Under the pieces are notes generated by a model that worked only from the letters and a program-made list of their open reading frames with translations, ran no database searches and was not told where the DNA came from. A stretch of 64,000 nt of DNA from Vandiemenella viatica (taxonomy: Eukaryota; Arthropoda; Insecta; Orthoptera; Morabidae). Positions within the stretch are counted from its first letter, which is position 1. Each line of letters starts with the position of its first letter. A program made the translations under genes and the position numbers. The stretch is from NCBI GenBank assembly GCA_031002005.1, contig JARYHS010013631.1, positions 67,205,832 through 67,269,831 of the forward strand. The letters run 5' to 3'. Below, piece by piece: positions 1 through 12,394 of this stretch.

Positions 1-381
1 TATGATGCTACAGAAGGATGCCTGAAATTCACTGGACAGACAAAATGCGAGACGAGGTGCATGCCTTTTTAAAACGACTGGCAATGAAGGCGTTCCTGCA
101 GCAATAACACAGGAGCAACAGGCAGGAATTTCGATCATGTCTTTAGACATGCGGAAATGATTAATTTGGTAGTGGACGGAACTATTAGAGATCCAGTACA
201 AGGGTTATAATGAACACGTTGAGATAATAATCGCATCAAAGTAGTCGAGAAACAGATGACAAAACAATATTCGATGTGTATGGTTGTCTTGAATTTCGAG
301 AGTCCATTCTCGGCTAGAAAGAAAAATAAATAAAGTTTTAATTTTTAAAAAAGGATAAGTAATGGTTTCAAAATAATGAAT
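1..381. other. AT-rich DNA, no recognisable feature
   Basis: No coding similarity, tRNA-like promoter or repeat that recurs in the window was recognised. Short ORFs here have no recognisable domain. Confidence 0.5.
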
Positions 382-701
382 AAATGTATAAGCTATATAA
401 AATTTCACACTTTTCGCAGACGTCATAATTGGTAAAAAGTTTCACTTGTGTCTTTTTTTCGGGGTTTGCGCTGCGTTTTTGTTTTGTTTTTTTGTTGTTT
501 TCGCCAACGTTTCGTCACCAACAGTGAATCAGTGTTCAAGTTTATCCAAAAACGACCAGGCGGCTAGACAGATAGAAGCCCTGACGAAGGCTCCAGGTTG
601 GTGCCGAAACGTTGGCGATAACAACAACAAAAATCGCAGCGCAAACCCCGAAAAAAAAGTCACAAGTAAGTACAATTTTTTACCAAAAATGTATAAGCTA
701 T
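382..701 (+). mobile_element. Small Penelope-like foldback relic with target-site duplication
   Basis: A 15-bp direct repeat, aaatgtataagctat, lies at 382-396 and 687-701 and looks like a target-site duplication. Between the copies are two arms in inverted orientation (about 431-522 and 597-687) that match over most of their length, including ggggtttgcgctgcg and cgccaacgtttcg, separated by about 74 bp. About 34 bp (397-430) at the left end has no counterpart on the right. The right arm begins inside a hammerhead-type ribozyme core (577-617). Penelope-like elements are known for inverted or direct terminal pLTRs with hammerhead motifs, a short tail and variable target duplications. No protein remains here. 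Assignment to Penelope rests on architecture shared with 32778-36283, which does encode the proteins. Confidence 0.72.
577..617 (+). ncRNA. Hammerhead-ribozyme-like motif (type I, short stem III)
   Basis: Read 5' to 3': stem I strand GCC (578-580), core CTGACGA (581-587), stem II GGC/GCC (589-591 with 603-605) closing a loop, core GAAA (606-609), a short palindromic stem III (ACGT, 609-612), a cleavage-type GTT triplet (611-613), and the return strand GGC (614-616) that pairs with 578-580. This matches the CUGANGA...GAAA...NUH order of hammerheads. The very short stem III is typical of retroelement hammerheads, which are thought to act as dimers. The opposite arm (minus strand, about 500-530) keeps GAAAC but not the CTGANGA box. 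Confidence 0.65.
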
Positions 702-1499
702 TTGACCGCACATATGTTTAACTAATGAACTGGTAGTCCGATTACTACAGTATAGAATTAATTTGTGAAGAACTGTACATAAAATCAGTAAGATAAGTAA
801 CTAAACATCTTCTTGACTTCCCGGCATCAAATTGCGTTACTGTTTCTGTTTTAAATAAAGTCAGAGATAAACAATTTTTTGTATAGTAAAATGAAGACGT
901 AGTGTTGCCAGATTCTGTGAAAACAATTCTTCAAAATAAAGTTTAATTTCCCCAAACGACCAGTTGCAGTTTGAAACGAGTGGTCTCCCTCCTAAATTAA
1001 TGTGCAGTTCCATTTAGTATTCTGTGCAGAACTCCTGGACGGCCTCCCCGGCACGGGTTTTATCAATAGCGGGTGCGGGTAGCTGCGGCCAGGTGATATT
1101 TACACTGTCTCTGTAGGCCGGCGCTGCTCCTTTGTCCCTCGGAACGCCATCGGAAAATCCATACCGAGGAGCTTGAGGAATGGCCGAGCGGGGGTGGGGC
1201 TGTTGGTCCGCCCGGGACTTGTTGCTCCACTCCACAGGCAGCCAACAGCCGGGCCTACCGCAACCTCAGGGCGCCCACTGTCAGCTGTACTTCGAGGAAG
1301 ACGTCTTTATAATATGGATTATTATGGGCTTAAGGATGGTATACCAAGCAAAAATTTTGTATGGCTTTGCGTTTACATATCAGACATTAACATAACATTA
1401 CGTTCTTTGGATGTTTAATAACTTCTCGTCCTGTCACGAGTCACCATATTAAGGTTCTTCGGTGGTTTAATTTAGATATATTGATTAATTAAAAAGTCC
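702..1499. other. Unassigned DNA with a GC-rich patch at about 1020-1310
   Basis: Most of this stretch is AT-rich and unremarkable. About 1020-1310 is clearly richer in G+C and CpG than its surroundings, and short ORFs are open on both strands. No domain was recognised in any frame and no splice structure could be supported. It could be a fragment of a host exon or promoter, or a GC-rich repeat. Confidence 0.4.
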
Positions 1500-2135
1500 A
1501 CCAGAAGGTTATGTTGAAGATTTGTTTATTGTTTTCAAAACAAAGTCAGCGATATTCACAAGCATAGATACAATACAGAGATGCACTTCTGAGCCGTTGA
1601 AAATAAAATCTCTGTGAACTAACTGGACGAATCTCTGTGTAAAACTGAATACTGAATGAAGTCAACTAACTGCTCTGTGCAGCCGATCTGTTTATATAGT
1701 CTCTATCGAAATTGCGAGAATTCTTCAAAGGCATCCGCCCGATATTTCTCGAACATTAACAATCACTCAAACAATCAAACATATTAAATACAATCGGAAT
1801 TAATACAAAATTAATTAACAACATTACAAAATGATCAGAAATGGTAATTAGAGATACTTAAATACAAAATTATTTGCAGAAATCATCTCAAACTGTAGAA
1901 AATTGTCCTGTAGACATCATAACTTGCATTAATCCATGGAATTACAAACATTTAAGAACTTCTCTTGCACCATTCGGTTCTTAAACATATTAAATGGACT
2001 TTAAATAATTTTCTTTCATAAAACAAAGTCTAAATACACTGATTTACAAGAAATTACAAAACAAACATACCAGATAATATTCAAGCAAACTTTAGCTCAC
2101 TACAAATACTTCGTACAGGAATGAGGGCTGTTACA
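1500..2135 (-). repeat. LTR-like repeat, copy 1 (candidate solo LTR)
   Basis: This stretch aligns by eye with 14470-15030 over about 500 bp; shared blocks include the one around 1748-1765 (gatatttctcgaacatta) and gagggctgttacaa. Read on the minus strand it opens with TGTAACAGCCC (right end 2135), has a TATA-like ACTATATAAACAG near 1690-1702, and an AATAAA near 1530. That order resembles U3, promoter and R of a retroviral-type LTR. I could not find a clean terminal CA or a 5-bp target duplication, and no gag or pol is adjacent, so solo LTR is an inference; the repeat relationship itself is seen directly. Confidence 0.45.
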
Positions 2136-2168
2136 ATTTCGCCTCAACGGAAAAAGAGTTCTTAAGAT

Positions 2169-2169
2169 C

Positions 2170-2197
<28 letters not shown>
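2169..2197. repeat. Poly-T run
   Basis: Uninterrupted T tract just right of the LTR-like repeat; possibly the minus-strand poly-A of an old retrotransposon. No body was recognised next to it. Confidence 0.8.
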
Positions 2198-2199
<2 letters not shown>

Positions 2200-2202
<3 letters not shown>

Positions 2203-5170
2203 AATTCGATATATATTGCATCGTTAATATTTGTAGCGAGAGGTTATTTATTATACTTACAGTTATTATATTTATACTAATTTATCGAATATTAATTTCG
2301 GGAGTGTGTAACATGCAACTGCATGTGACAATTGAATAATAGTAATTTTAAATTGTATTTTGGTAGTTTTAGTGTAATAATTTATTGATAATTTTATAAA
2401 TTTAATGTAGGAACCTTTAATAGTAACGAAATGAGAGAGCATATGAGTTGGCAGACATCTCACTTGTTTAGTGGGACAGGTGACTCGGATAGTTAGCGCT
2501 AAGGCGTCTGTGACTTCAGCCAACTGTGGACAATCAAAAACAGGGCAGCTAGTTGGTAGATTTAAAGCTCATTGCTGACCTGTCTACAGAAACTCTCATA
2601 AGACACAGATACTGTTTGTGAACGTCTCAGGTTAAAAGTGCTAGGTTGGTTTCTTGAGAACCAACTGAAACTAGGATCCTGTTAGTTTTGGATTCATGAA
2701 AGGATCCTGCCAGAATAAAGGGGGCACCTTTCAGTTAGCAGAGGTTAAAGTGACCGGATCTGTGCGGTACCACGTGACATATTGTGGCTAGAGAGTTGAA
2801 CAATTTTTTCTCCACATCTCTCATACGTCGAGTAGACTGAAATTTCACGAACAATAATCATTTAAGAGAACTTTTTGCCAGTGTATTCCGGTAAGACATT
2901 GTGAGTGCAGTATCTTGAGTTGTTTAATTGTGCTATCATGCAAGATGAATTTTATAATAAATTTAAATTATTTGTAATAGACTGCTCTATAGTGTTACTT
3001 GCTATTGATTTATTTTATACGATCGATCTCCCGAATGAATCAAGATAATCATTGGTAACGAGTCAGATAAACTATTAATTAACATAAAGAATTAAGGAGA
3101 AGGTGACAGAAATTAGGTTAAGAGAATGAAGGGTAAATATTAGCATGTGACGATTGGATAAAATTATTTTATGTTTACAAAGATAAATGAACATTTATTC
3201 AATAAACACAAACAGAATATCAAATCGATAATTTACATAATCTGTATCCAAACAAAAATGAAAATAAATTAGTGGGACATTGCATTATACGCATCATCAT
3301 TAACAATGAATTACAGATTTACAAAGTACATCAAAAATATCGCCATGAGTCTAGAAAGCTTAGGTCATCTTACATCCATCCTCGTTGGCACAAGGGAACT
3401 CTATAAATTTTTAGAATGAGTCCTCTCTTAATCTCGACAGATTTCTCTGTAGGGCTGTTCCTCGCGAAACACAAAGCAATTAGCTAAAGCTATGCTTAGC
3501 GTGGATAACATATTTCTCCGTGACTTGCAGTACTGCACAGATAACAACATGGTTACCATGAGACTTGGACAACACCAATTGACGACACTCTTTTTCCACT
3601 TCCACAGAAAACTAGTTGTGATCACATCTGCGAGCTCGGAAAACTGCTTGCGGGAGAAAAAACTTGCGAATTATCACTCATGAGTCATGACCGATCACAA
3701 AAAAACTTGTTCTCACTGCATCTTCCCCCTCCCAGTCCGTGAGACGAAGTGTCTTCCAAGTCTCTCCTTCTTCCAATCCCTCCCCAGTTCAGCACATGCA
3801 AGCAAAGTGACAACAGTAATATTTTAAATCTTTCTTCCCACTCCATATCAAATTTCCACAGTCACTGCCTTTCACACCTACTTGACAAACATTCTTAGCA
3901 TTTCTCCACTCATTTGTTGACTTGACGTTTATGAAAGACCTTCTGCTCGGCCTATTCAGATGAAGGGATTTTGCCTGGTGTCCCCCGTCGTGCGACACGC
4001 CCAAGTGTTCTCGGAGCCAGAGTGGTGAGCCTATCTGCCAGTTAAAGCATCCTTCTAGATGGATGGATAATTTGTTTGATCACTCATCAATACAGGCCTC
4101 ATTGCTGTGTGTTACTTTATTATACGAATTGTCACGCTCAAGGATATTAAACGTCTCATCATAAATTATTATAACTGTTCCATATCAAATGTAGTGGATT
4201 TCAGAACACTGCAATATGTTTTCAGTTATTATATTAGCTGCAGGCTGTAGGAGGAGAAGCTATTTATGACTGTCTTAAGCTAGCCTGATGCCTTTTTCTG
4301 GACGCTACAGTTGGTAAAACTCGCACATGACTATCGAAAAGGTCTCCAGTAAATATTCGTTACACATTTAATTCCTCCGATAAATTTACAGTTAACTATT
4401 TATAAAAAATTCGTTTTGATATTTATAATATACAATATGTTATTCATTACAAACATATTCTTAAGAACCCTCGAATTCGATCTTCAGCTAATGAAGATAG
4501 TTTATAAATAAACCTATCGAGGCATTTGACGATTGCGATTCGATTGGAAAGTGTTGGGGAAAGCGTGGATTTTAAGTTCATCGTTAATGAAAAATTTCCA
4601 ATTGAAGCTAAGTGGAGGGCGCAAAGGCATATTACCACAACCGTGTCATTTACATACAATAGATTCTCACCATGCGACGAATGATTTCACAGATATTGTC
4701 TCGTTAACTGTTCGTGGCTACAGTCATGAACAGAACTGCACAGTTTCCGTCCAATAATAAATATGTTATTACTTTTTGTTTCAAATGTTAACCGTAGAAC
4801 CTTTATTCACTGCTTGGAGATTAGGATCAACCAGTGATCGTGCCATCAAGGAGAGGTGAATTGAATAACATCATATACAGAAAAACAAACATTATTTTTC
4901 TTAAAAAATTACTCTGTCAACAATACTGGTGTATTGTTTACAGTTTTATTAAAAATAAATATTATGAAAAAATTATTAATTAGAGGACTGAACTTAGTAT
5001 AATGACATTAATTTTTGATATTTGGTGCCTTATTTGTCATATGTAATCTTAAATCGCCACGTGCCACAGTTAACAATCTGTTTATTTCCTTAGCTACTAA
5101 ATTTCTGACTGCGCTAAATCCTCTTTTTTCATGAAAATGTGATTAAAAACTTCTTTGATACAACCCTCAA
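2200..5170. other. AT-rich DNA, no recognisable feature
   Basis: About 3 kb in which I see no transposase, RT, tRNA-like promoter or repeat recurring elsewhere. ORFs of 60-80 codons in both orientations have no recognisable composition or domain and are treated as chance. Confidence 0.5.
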
Positions 5171-5171
5171 A

Positions 5172-5320
5172 AGGCCGGCTCCAGTAGCGCGGGGCTAGCG
5201 AGCTGGCTTCACGTTGCAGGGGTCGCCAGTTCGAATCCGGCCTAGGGCATGGGTGGTTTAAATTAAGTGTTGTGTCCGTCCTCTGTTGTCTGTCACTTGT
5301 TATCATCAATAATAACACGA
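5172..5320 (+). mobile_element. tRNA-derived SINE family B, 3'-truncated copy
   Basis: Starts ggccggctccagtagcgc and has a perfect B-box, gttcgaatccggcc, at about 5230-5243, followed by the family block gcatgggtggttt and a ttgtgtccgtc stretch. The same sequence is found at 24890 and, diverged, at 31242 and 57500-57610 (minus). The internal pol III promoter shows tRNA ancestry. The 3' half seen in the 31242 copy is missing. Confidence 0.75.
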
Positions 5321-5771
5321 GAGGATTCTATATACACAATTCTATATACACACTTGAGGAATACATTCGTCCGTTATAAGTAAGACCATACGGTAAAAAT
5401 TAAAACATTTTTAACCTTTAAAATTACAAGTCTAAACGTTAATGGTATGAAGCAATTCATCAAAGCAGATAGATATACTGCGTTTTCTCGTGTTTCTGTA
5501 CAGTCTCCTACTGTGCTATCTCTGTTAATATCCATGAACTAACATTCGGGCTGGCCTTTCAAGTTCCCTTTACTCTCGACTTTGAATGAAAAGTCTCGAT
5601 CGGTTTTTTTTTTTTTTTTTTTTTCATTCAATGTTTGACCTGTAATTAGGAAAATGTTATTTGATGATTTTGATTTCTATGTTGGCACATTCATGGCAAT
5701 CAGAAATAAACTTTAAAGCTAAGAAGAGCTTGATAACATAAATATATACCTTAGAGTTTCACTCCCTATTT
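5321..5771. other. AT-rich spacer with a poly-T run
   Basis: Nothing recognised except a T tract at about 5606-5624. Confidence 0.5.
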
Positions 5772-5985
5772 TTTCCTAGAGTTGTCGGAGTCATTAGAAT
5801 CGGATGCAAGGAACGATGAAGAATTCTGTCTTGGCCTTTTGAAGGAATCATCCCTGCATTCACCTGGAGTGATTTCGGAAAACAATTGAAATTCGAAATC
5901 TGAACGTCCATATCTATGATCTAAATCTCGTCCTCCCGAATAATAGGACCGCGGGTTAGCCACTTTGTCATCATACATGGTGTCT
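5772..5985 (-). mobile_element. tRNA-derived SINE family A, diverged copy
   Basis: Read on the minus strand it has the family A order: a region matching cattcgggaggac, then the block around gaatgcagggatgattcc, the aaaggcc block, and the tail near gactc. The B-box has been lost by mutation. Orientation and order agree with the better-preserved copy at 39168-39410. Confidence 0.6.
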
Positions 5986-6666
5986 GTACCACATTTACTC
6001 AAGAGAGAAACCGGTTTAGATATTTCACGGTATTAAGAGTTCTGCTGTCTAACACCAACTCTGATCTTAGCTCATTGTTGGTACATGAATTCAATAGCCA
6101 GCTGATGTTTTATCACAAGTCGGGCTAATGGAATAAGAGAATAGTTATATAAAGTTTCTGAAACTTTACTGCTAAGGGAAACAGTTGGAAAGGAAAAAAC
6201 TCAACAGAAACATACCCGAGAAAGAAAAAAGATTACATAATATCTAAAAGTAAATATGCTACATTACCTTCTCAATACATTGACCCTGCTACATACCGTA
6301 TTTTTTGTCTTATTAAACAGAATTTCTATCCATAATGTTTTGAGACCTGTTTCAGAGAAGCCCCCCTAGAATTCTTGCAGACAATTCAGCAATCCAGGAA
6401 TGAAAGGAAATATTCCTGGAGCGCTGCCTATTGATTTTAACTAGGTAAAGAAAATATTGCATGAGTTTTGTCATCCTCCATTTCCACCTGAGTCGATGCT
6501 AATTTATTCATTTTTGTGCAAGAAACTTTAATTAGCTTAGAAATATCATCCACTAACGCCATTAAGTAAAATTTATTAGAGCAGCATCCAGAAAAAGATG
6601 GCTATTTAGAAATCGAAAGGACGGACAAGATTCTGATTGGTAAAAGATTTCTATCTTTCTTTCTTT

Positions 6667-6713
<47 letters not shown>

Positions 6714-9700
6714 GGCATTCGGCACTTTCCTTTAGGACGCAGCTAATGTTCTTCGAATACAAATATTCCCATTGCCAATTACACTATGATTATACAATGC
6801 CTACCCCTAAATAACTACCTGAGCGCTTGATGCTCCCCTACCAGCTGCTAGATCGGCAGCCTGCTATACTTAAAATCCAGATAGACACTGTGTAGCGTGT
6901 CGGCCTATAGGCAAGGGTTGGACCAGTCTTCGCAGACGACAATACAAAAAATGTTTTTATACTCACCTTTAATATTTTCATGAAGTTTCACGTGTTTAGA
7001 TCTACTCCTTCCAGCCAATTTGACTAGCTGATTTTTTTAAAACGAATGTGTTTACATAAGTTTCTGAACATGATAAAGCTAGTTTCTGTAGCTTGCGAGA
7101 GACACAACACTGTGTTAGTAATTTTATTTTTATGCTATAATAAATGTATATGTGAAATTGCCAAGGCTGTTTTTTTTTTCTGGAGGTAAGGGTGTAAGTG
7201 AATTTTTCTGACTATGCCGTTCTCATTCTAAAATCGAAGGAAATGGGGAGATCTGTATCCTCTTATCTTCCAATCTGCGCCAGAACCAGGCATTGCCGTT
7301 TCTTATCTGAGGGATTTCTCTATAACACAATTTCAAGTGCTGATACGTTCATATACTTACTACCAAGAGTTAGATGAATACCAACTTAATAAGAGTTATT
7401 TGCAAAAGGTACTGAATTTCTCATCCAGTATACGTCCTCACACCAGAATAATTGAGTAATTTGGAAACTTGAAGTGAAAAAAGTTATCGTCTATCGAAAC
7501 CAATAGAAGCGTGTTTTCCTGTTTTAATCCCATTTTTCGAAGTCTAAAAACGCATTCGATGATGTCTACTTTCTCTTCCGACCAAATGCCACTAACCTGA
7601 TTTCCGGGAAGCAGTGATAACAATTACGTACTTCGATTTTTATCTTACTTTACTGTTGCTACTTTAATATATACTGTTCATCCCCAAAATAATCAGTACA
7701 ACAAGTCTTCAAAGGGTAAATAATCTTCATATCATATCTCTATTTAAGATTATTCCGCAAAATCAATTTTTCATCCATCATTCATGTTTATTTTGTACTT
7801 CTATCTAGCAAGAAATATCGTACATTCCATTAGAAACTGTGGTACTTTCTGTAAACTCTATCCAGTTACTTGGATACAAAATTTGAAATAAATAACCCAC
7901 TTATAAACAGAGCCTTTAGGAGCTGCTAGTATTATTATAATTTAAACATAACCTTTCTATCTGAATATCGGGTCGCGAGCCAAAGGTTGGCTGTATCCTT
8001 ACATGGTCAGTGTTTGTTAGAGGTAAGGATGGCCTGTTCCTCTACCCCGTGTGCCTAACTATTGCATGTGTATGCATAGATTACTGGCATGGGTGTTAGT
8101 GATGTGTGTTATATTATGTATCGTATTACAAGATGAAAGAAGAAAGCACGGAAAACCTGGTGTCAAGCCATTCTGGACTGTTTTTCTGAAGAAGACCTAT
8201 CAGCCATCAATTTTTCGTCCCCATCTGAAGACCGAATCATCATCAGCAATGTCATATGTCTTCACGCCACATACATTGCAGAGAAGTTAGGGATTTAACT
8301 CACGACTCTGGTATACAATGTGCTGATTAGGAATGGTGCACTACCAGCCTCCCCTCCCCCTGAAAGCTATCTACGAGATATTAAAAATTTCTCCCAGCAC
8401 CGAGTAATGAACCAGCAGTCTCAAAGGCGAACGTGAAACATCAGTTTGATGTCTTAATGATCTAGGAGACTAGCTTTTTCATATGACGTTTAAATTTGTT
8501 TTAAAAAAATCACTTTCTACTATTACGATTACTTGATAATAGGTTGTATTCAAAGTGCGTAATAAAATGACTTAAGAATTGATTCGAATAGAAAATGAAT
8601 ATTGTGGTAAAATCTTTCAGTTTGTGTTTTGAAACAATAAGAATTGGAGGGTACTGAAAGACAGTACATCATTTTGTTCCTAGCATTCGAGAGGTATTCA
8701 GTGTGGAAGTAATGAATCGTATTCTCAAAGTTTCTCCTTTTATCTCGTTTGATCTGGAGAAGTCGATCGGGAATTCTACTGGAGGAAAGTGGAAAAAGAT
8801 TTGTCCTCGCTATTCGCCCTGTTTTTGTTTCCAAAGAGAAAGTCTGCCATCTGCTCTAGAATTTGATTACGTTTGTTGTTGTGAACGTCTCACCTTTCTT
8901 GTAAGAGCCTCTCAAATCTAATATTGTCTTTCAGTTGGGACGGTGATTGGGAAATGTGACACTCGCGGAGAGAATCATTCTTATCGTTCTAAGGTACGAA
9001 GTATTTCACTGGTACAGCGGCTTCCTGCTTGTTCCGCAGCTTATGCCATCTCGTATTCAAACTGGTTTGAGCCAAAATATCTTGTTCTCAATGTAGCCAA
9101 TGAGGTCATAAAAAACTCAATTTTTTCAGGTTACAAATATCAATATTCTCTTTAGTATCAACTCCAATTTCCCAGCAATACTGTATAACAGAAAACAAGA
9201 ACGAGACTTCAACAAAAAAACATTAATTTCAAATGTTTAAATTATCAGTTGAGAAAAGGCTATTAAAATATTTGCGCGGAAACTAAATCATTTCAATTGC
9301 TACCATATAGCATGTTTAAGGGAATGACTAGGTGCGAATAAGTGACTCGTGTCTGATAGCGGGTACTTGTGCGGAAGAGGACGATTCGCTGGCAGCCAGC
9401 AGGCGGATGCTTTTATTGTCTCGCCACGGGCTGAATTCTGAACAGAACTGACCACTAGAAAGAGGAGATCAGCAAGACAGGGGCTTCAGTCGAGAACGGA
9501 AACCTATGGGGACAATACCGAGTGTTTCAAAAATACCTGCACCCACTTCTAGGAGAGAAAAGGTGAACGAACATAAATCTGAATAATATAGGGCCATTTT
9601 CTCTTTGTAGATTGCGGTGTTCAGCAAATATGCCGTCAATTCAGAAAAAGCTTCATTTATAATTTCATATTACTTTTCTGGATTATGTCAATGGACTGGC

Positions 9701-10280
9701 GTACGAAACCAGTGCTGTCAGTGAAGAGTACCTTGAATCTGGCAACTGTGAAGCTTCTGGGGAGATCTGTAACATGGCAGGGGATCTACGTGATCCATGT
9801 ATATTGCTGTCAAGCATTTGTTATAGTTCATTATAGAGTGTTTAAGCACCGTTTGTTGCCTGAATGCAATGCACAAATTTCTTGTGGATAATATAAAGTA
9901 TTTCGTTCTCTCACATGTTTGTATTTCATTTCCCACCCTCTGTAATTTTCATTGGTATATTATTTCGATTAGCCTTAAAGCACAATACGGCCGCTTTTCT
10001 GAAACGTCATGCATAGCTTCGTATTGCAGAATGCTTAATCGAAAAATCTTACAAAGTGATACCTGCTTAGCAAAATGGTATGTGAGATGGCTTACTTTAT
10101 TAACCTGAAACAACAATTTTATATGATGTCGTCACCGTTACCTGGTTGCCAAGTTAGGTGATTCCAACACACAATTACAAAGTATAAACTGAATATGACC
10201 AGCTGGTTTTCCCAAAACGTACACAATGGATTAATTGCGCCCTAATCTAATAACATCAAAATACTGTATAAACTTAATAG
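5986..10280. other. AT-rich DNA, no recognisable feature except poly-T at 6669-6709
   Basis: No protein similarity, SINE promoter or element end was recognised in more than 4 kb. A T tract at about 6669-6709 is the only low-complexity landmark. Short ORFs (for example 8051-8290, 8703-8921, 8943-9155) have no recognisable domain. Confidence 0.5.
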
Positions 10281-10282
10281 TG

Positions 10283-10445
10283 TGAAGGCTTAGTGCATAA
10301 ATCGCCTGACGGGAACTGGAGGGCCAATCAGTTTGAGTCCCGAAACTAATCTTGACTTCAAGCAAAGTATTGCTTTGTTTATAGGAAATACTAAGGGGGC
10401 TACATGGTTAAGATTCCACATAAAACGGTAAGTGACCTTCGACCA
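10283..10445 (+). mobile_element. Possible diverged tRNA-like SINE fragment
   Basis: The segment ggcttagtgcataaatcgcc resembles an A-box region and cagtttgagtccc about 40 bp downstream resembles a B-box. A downstream agattccaca block recalls the SINE at 18570. Too eroded to assign with confidence. Confidence 0.3.
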
Positions 10446-10769
10446 TCAACATCACTGGATTAAGTAGCTTTATCACGATATAGGTGGATTACATGGCAAA
10501 TTCAAATTCTGTTACTTATGTGATTTCTCGGGAGAGTGAAGATAGTAATTTCATTAAAGTCCGTTACCATTTCGCCTGTTTATTAACTTTTTGATATCTA
10601 TGTTGTTGAAAGAAATAATGCTTTGCTCATATCAACGATAATTACTGAATTATCATTATTGTTAGAGGTTCATAGTAAAAAAAAATATTTTTTGATTGAA
10701 TACGCAGCGTTCCAAGCGATAAAACATGTTTTATGAGGTTTGAAGGACTTTTTTTTAATTTAGGGATTT

Positions 10770-11005
10770 ACGCTTCGTCGACGTCGAATTAATAAGACAC
10801 AGGAAAGTATTGGGGATAAGGAACGAGAAGAATTTCTGCTACGACTTTTTGAAGGAAGCGTTTTGGTATTATCCTTTAATGATTTCAAAATTAATGATTA
10901 ATGATTAGAAAACCGAAATCTGGATGATTGGACGGGGAATAGAACGCACGTCCTCTCAAATGCCGGGCCAGAGCGTTACTGAAGATCTACTTGGCTCAAC
11001 TGACC
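10770..11005 (-). mobile_element. tRNA-derived SINE family A, diverged copy
   Basis: Minus-strand reading gives the family order: a region matching tttgagaggacg, a diverged B-box, the ccagatttcggtttt block, the aaaaagtcgtag block, the cgttccttatcccc block and the cgtcgacg tail. Substitutions and a small internal duplication (attaatgatta) mark it as old. Confidence 0.55.
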
Positions 11006-11400
11006 TCTTGAAAGAACTTATTAGTATTACGTATTTCTTACTTCTGGGCCAGCAAGCATTTCAACCTAACAATAATCGCCTTGAATTTTGAGCCTTAATG
11101 CTTATTCGTGTTTCAGTAACGCCACAGTAATAACACAAGTTCTAAGTATTTTCAGCTACCAGCTAGATAAATTCGTGGGATTAGAAATCTTTCAGTTTTT
11201 GACAAACCACTAAGAGAGTTAAACAATAATTATTGTTAATTTTAATTGATTAGTTATGAAAAATTATTCATTAATATTCCTTAATCAAAATCTGGGATTG
11301 TAAATGAAATAGGCTTTGGGAATTTATTGTGACTCCAAAAATACGACTGAATGTTCAACATTGATTAACTAGTTCCTGTGTGACCGATGTTTGCTCGCCA
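11006..11400. other. AT-rich spacer
   Basis: No feature recognised. Confidence 0.5.
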
Positions 11401-11489
11401 TCTTTCGATTTCTATTCAAAATGTAAGATTTTGTATAAAGTTTCATTAAAGTTCAACTTTTTCTTGAAGGCTTCATAGGCATTTTGAAC

Positions 11490-12394
11490 GGTATAATTCT
11501 TTGCTCTGACAAAGAGAAGCTTAACAAACATCGGTAGGCTTACTGTTACCTGAAACGTCTACGAGATGAGTTAAGAGCCGTTTGCGAGACACGAAATACA
11601 AGAATTGCTCTCTTTCTTGGTAAAGTCGTGTTACAAACTTGAAAATCGAAACGTTACCTACATATGAAATTTCATCCAAATCGCTAGAGCCATTTCCGAG
11701 GTCGTCCTGTTTACCATCTCATAAATTGCTTTTAAAGAAAAATTCTATTATTATGTTAAATAGAAATCTTATTACTAATTAGGATTTAATTAATGGTGCA
11801 AGATTAGTCGTAATTAATTCAGACGGTTACATCTTTAGTGAAGAAATCATTCATTCCAATAAATCTTTGCTCATACCTCGCATTAACCTCACACCGTGCC
11901 TTTCCAAATGATAAGAAAACAACTCCTAATAAAAGCAACCTTCGCGATGGCCATTAATAAAGAACAAGGTCAGACGCTTCAAAGCGCAGGATTGTATTCA
12001 CCAGAACCTGTTTTTACCTATGGACTTTTTCACGTCTTTCAATTAATATTTATGATTGTGTTAAAGACAGATGCGATCAAAAAGTAAGAGGTAAAAATAT
12101 AACTGCTAATATTGTTTTCAAAGAAGTTACGCAAATTAAAGAAGTTTGAAAAAATCACATCTGCCAAAGCCAATATCTATTTTTTAAATATCTACTTTTT
12201 AAATATTTTACAATTAAACATGTAGTACTTAAAGGTAATCACTTTTTACAATAAGACTGGTATTTATTAATACTCTTAAAAATAAAATATCTTTCACCAA
12301 TAAATATACATGCATTTACTTATTTCCCCATTATTATGTTACCATTCGGTGACTGACCACGATACTGTGCGAAATATTTTCAAGGGTCAGCTAG
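11490..12394 (+). mobile_element. Autonomous-type Helitron remnant
   Basis: Holds a fragment of Pif1-type helicase (11770-12150), as in the RepHel protein of Helitrons. On each side are related blocks: gaaacgtctacgagatgagtt near 11550 and gaaacatctacaagatggag near 12480, each followed by atttcatccaaatcg (about 11670 and 12620). CTAG followed by T at 12391-12394 would fit a Helitron 3' end, although only a weak hairpin precedes it. No Rep nuclease region or TC start was identified, so the outer limits are approximate and the element is clearly defective. Confidence 0.5.
11770..12150 (+). pseudogene. Helitron Pif1-like helicase, C-terminal fragment
   Basis: The readable protein includes LLIKATFAMAINKEQGQTLQ followed by SAGLYSPEPVFTYG. 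This is the C-terminal helicase signature of Helitron/Pif1 proteins (family form: FAMTINKSQGQT...VGLYL...PVF.HG). Upstream, LIPRINLTP matches the conserved IPRI segment, and downstream NIVFKEVTQIKEV matches the usual end of these proteins. Between them the segment that normally reads QLYVALSR is degraded to FQLIFMIV, and a frame change separates the end. The rest of the protein is absent. It acted in rolling-circle transposition; this copy cannot make a working enzyme. Confidence 0.7.

Noticed and set aside
8187..8260. CTGAAGA boxes near 8187 and 8225 as hammerhead candidates
   Set aside because: No GAAA box at a suitable distance and no pairing flanks.
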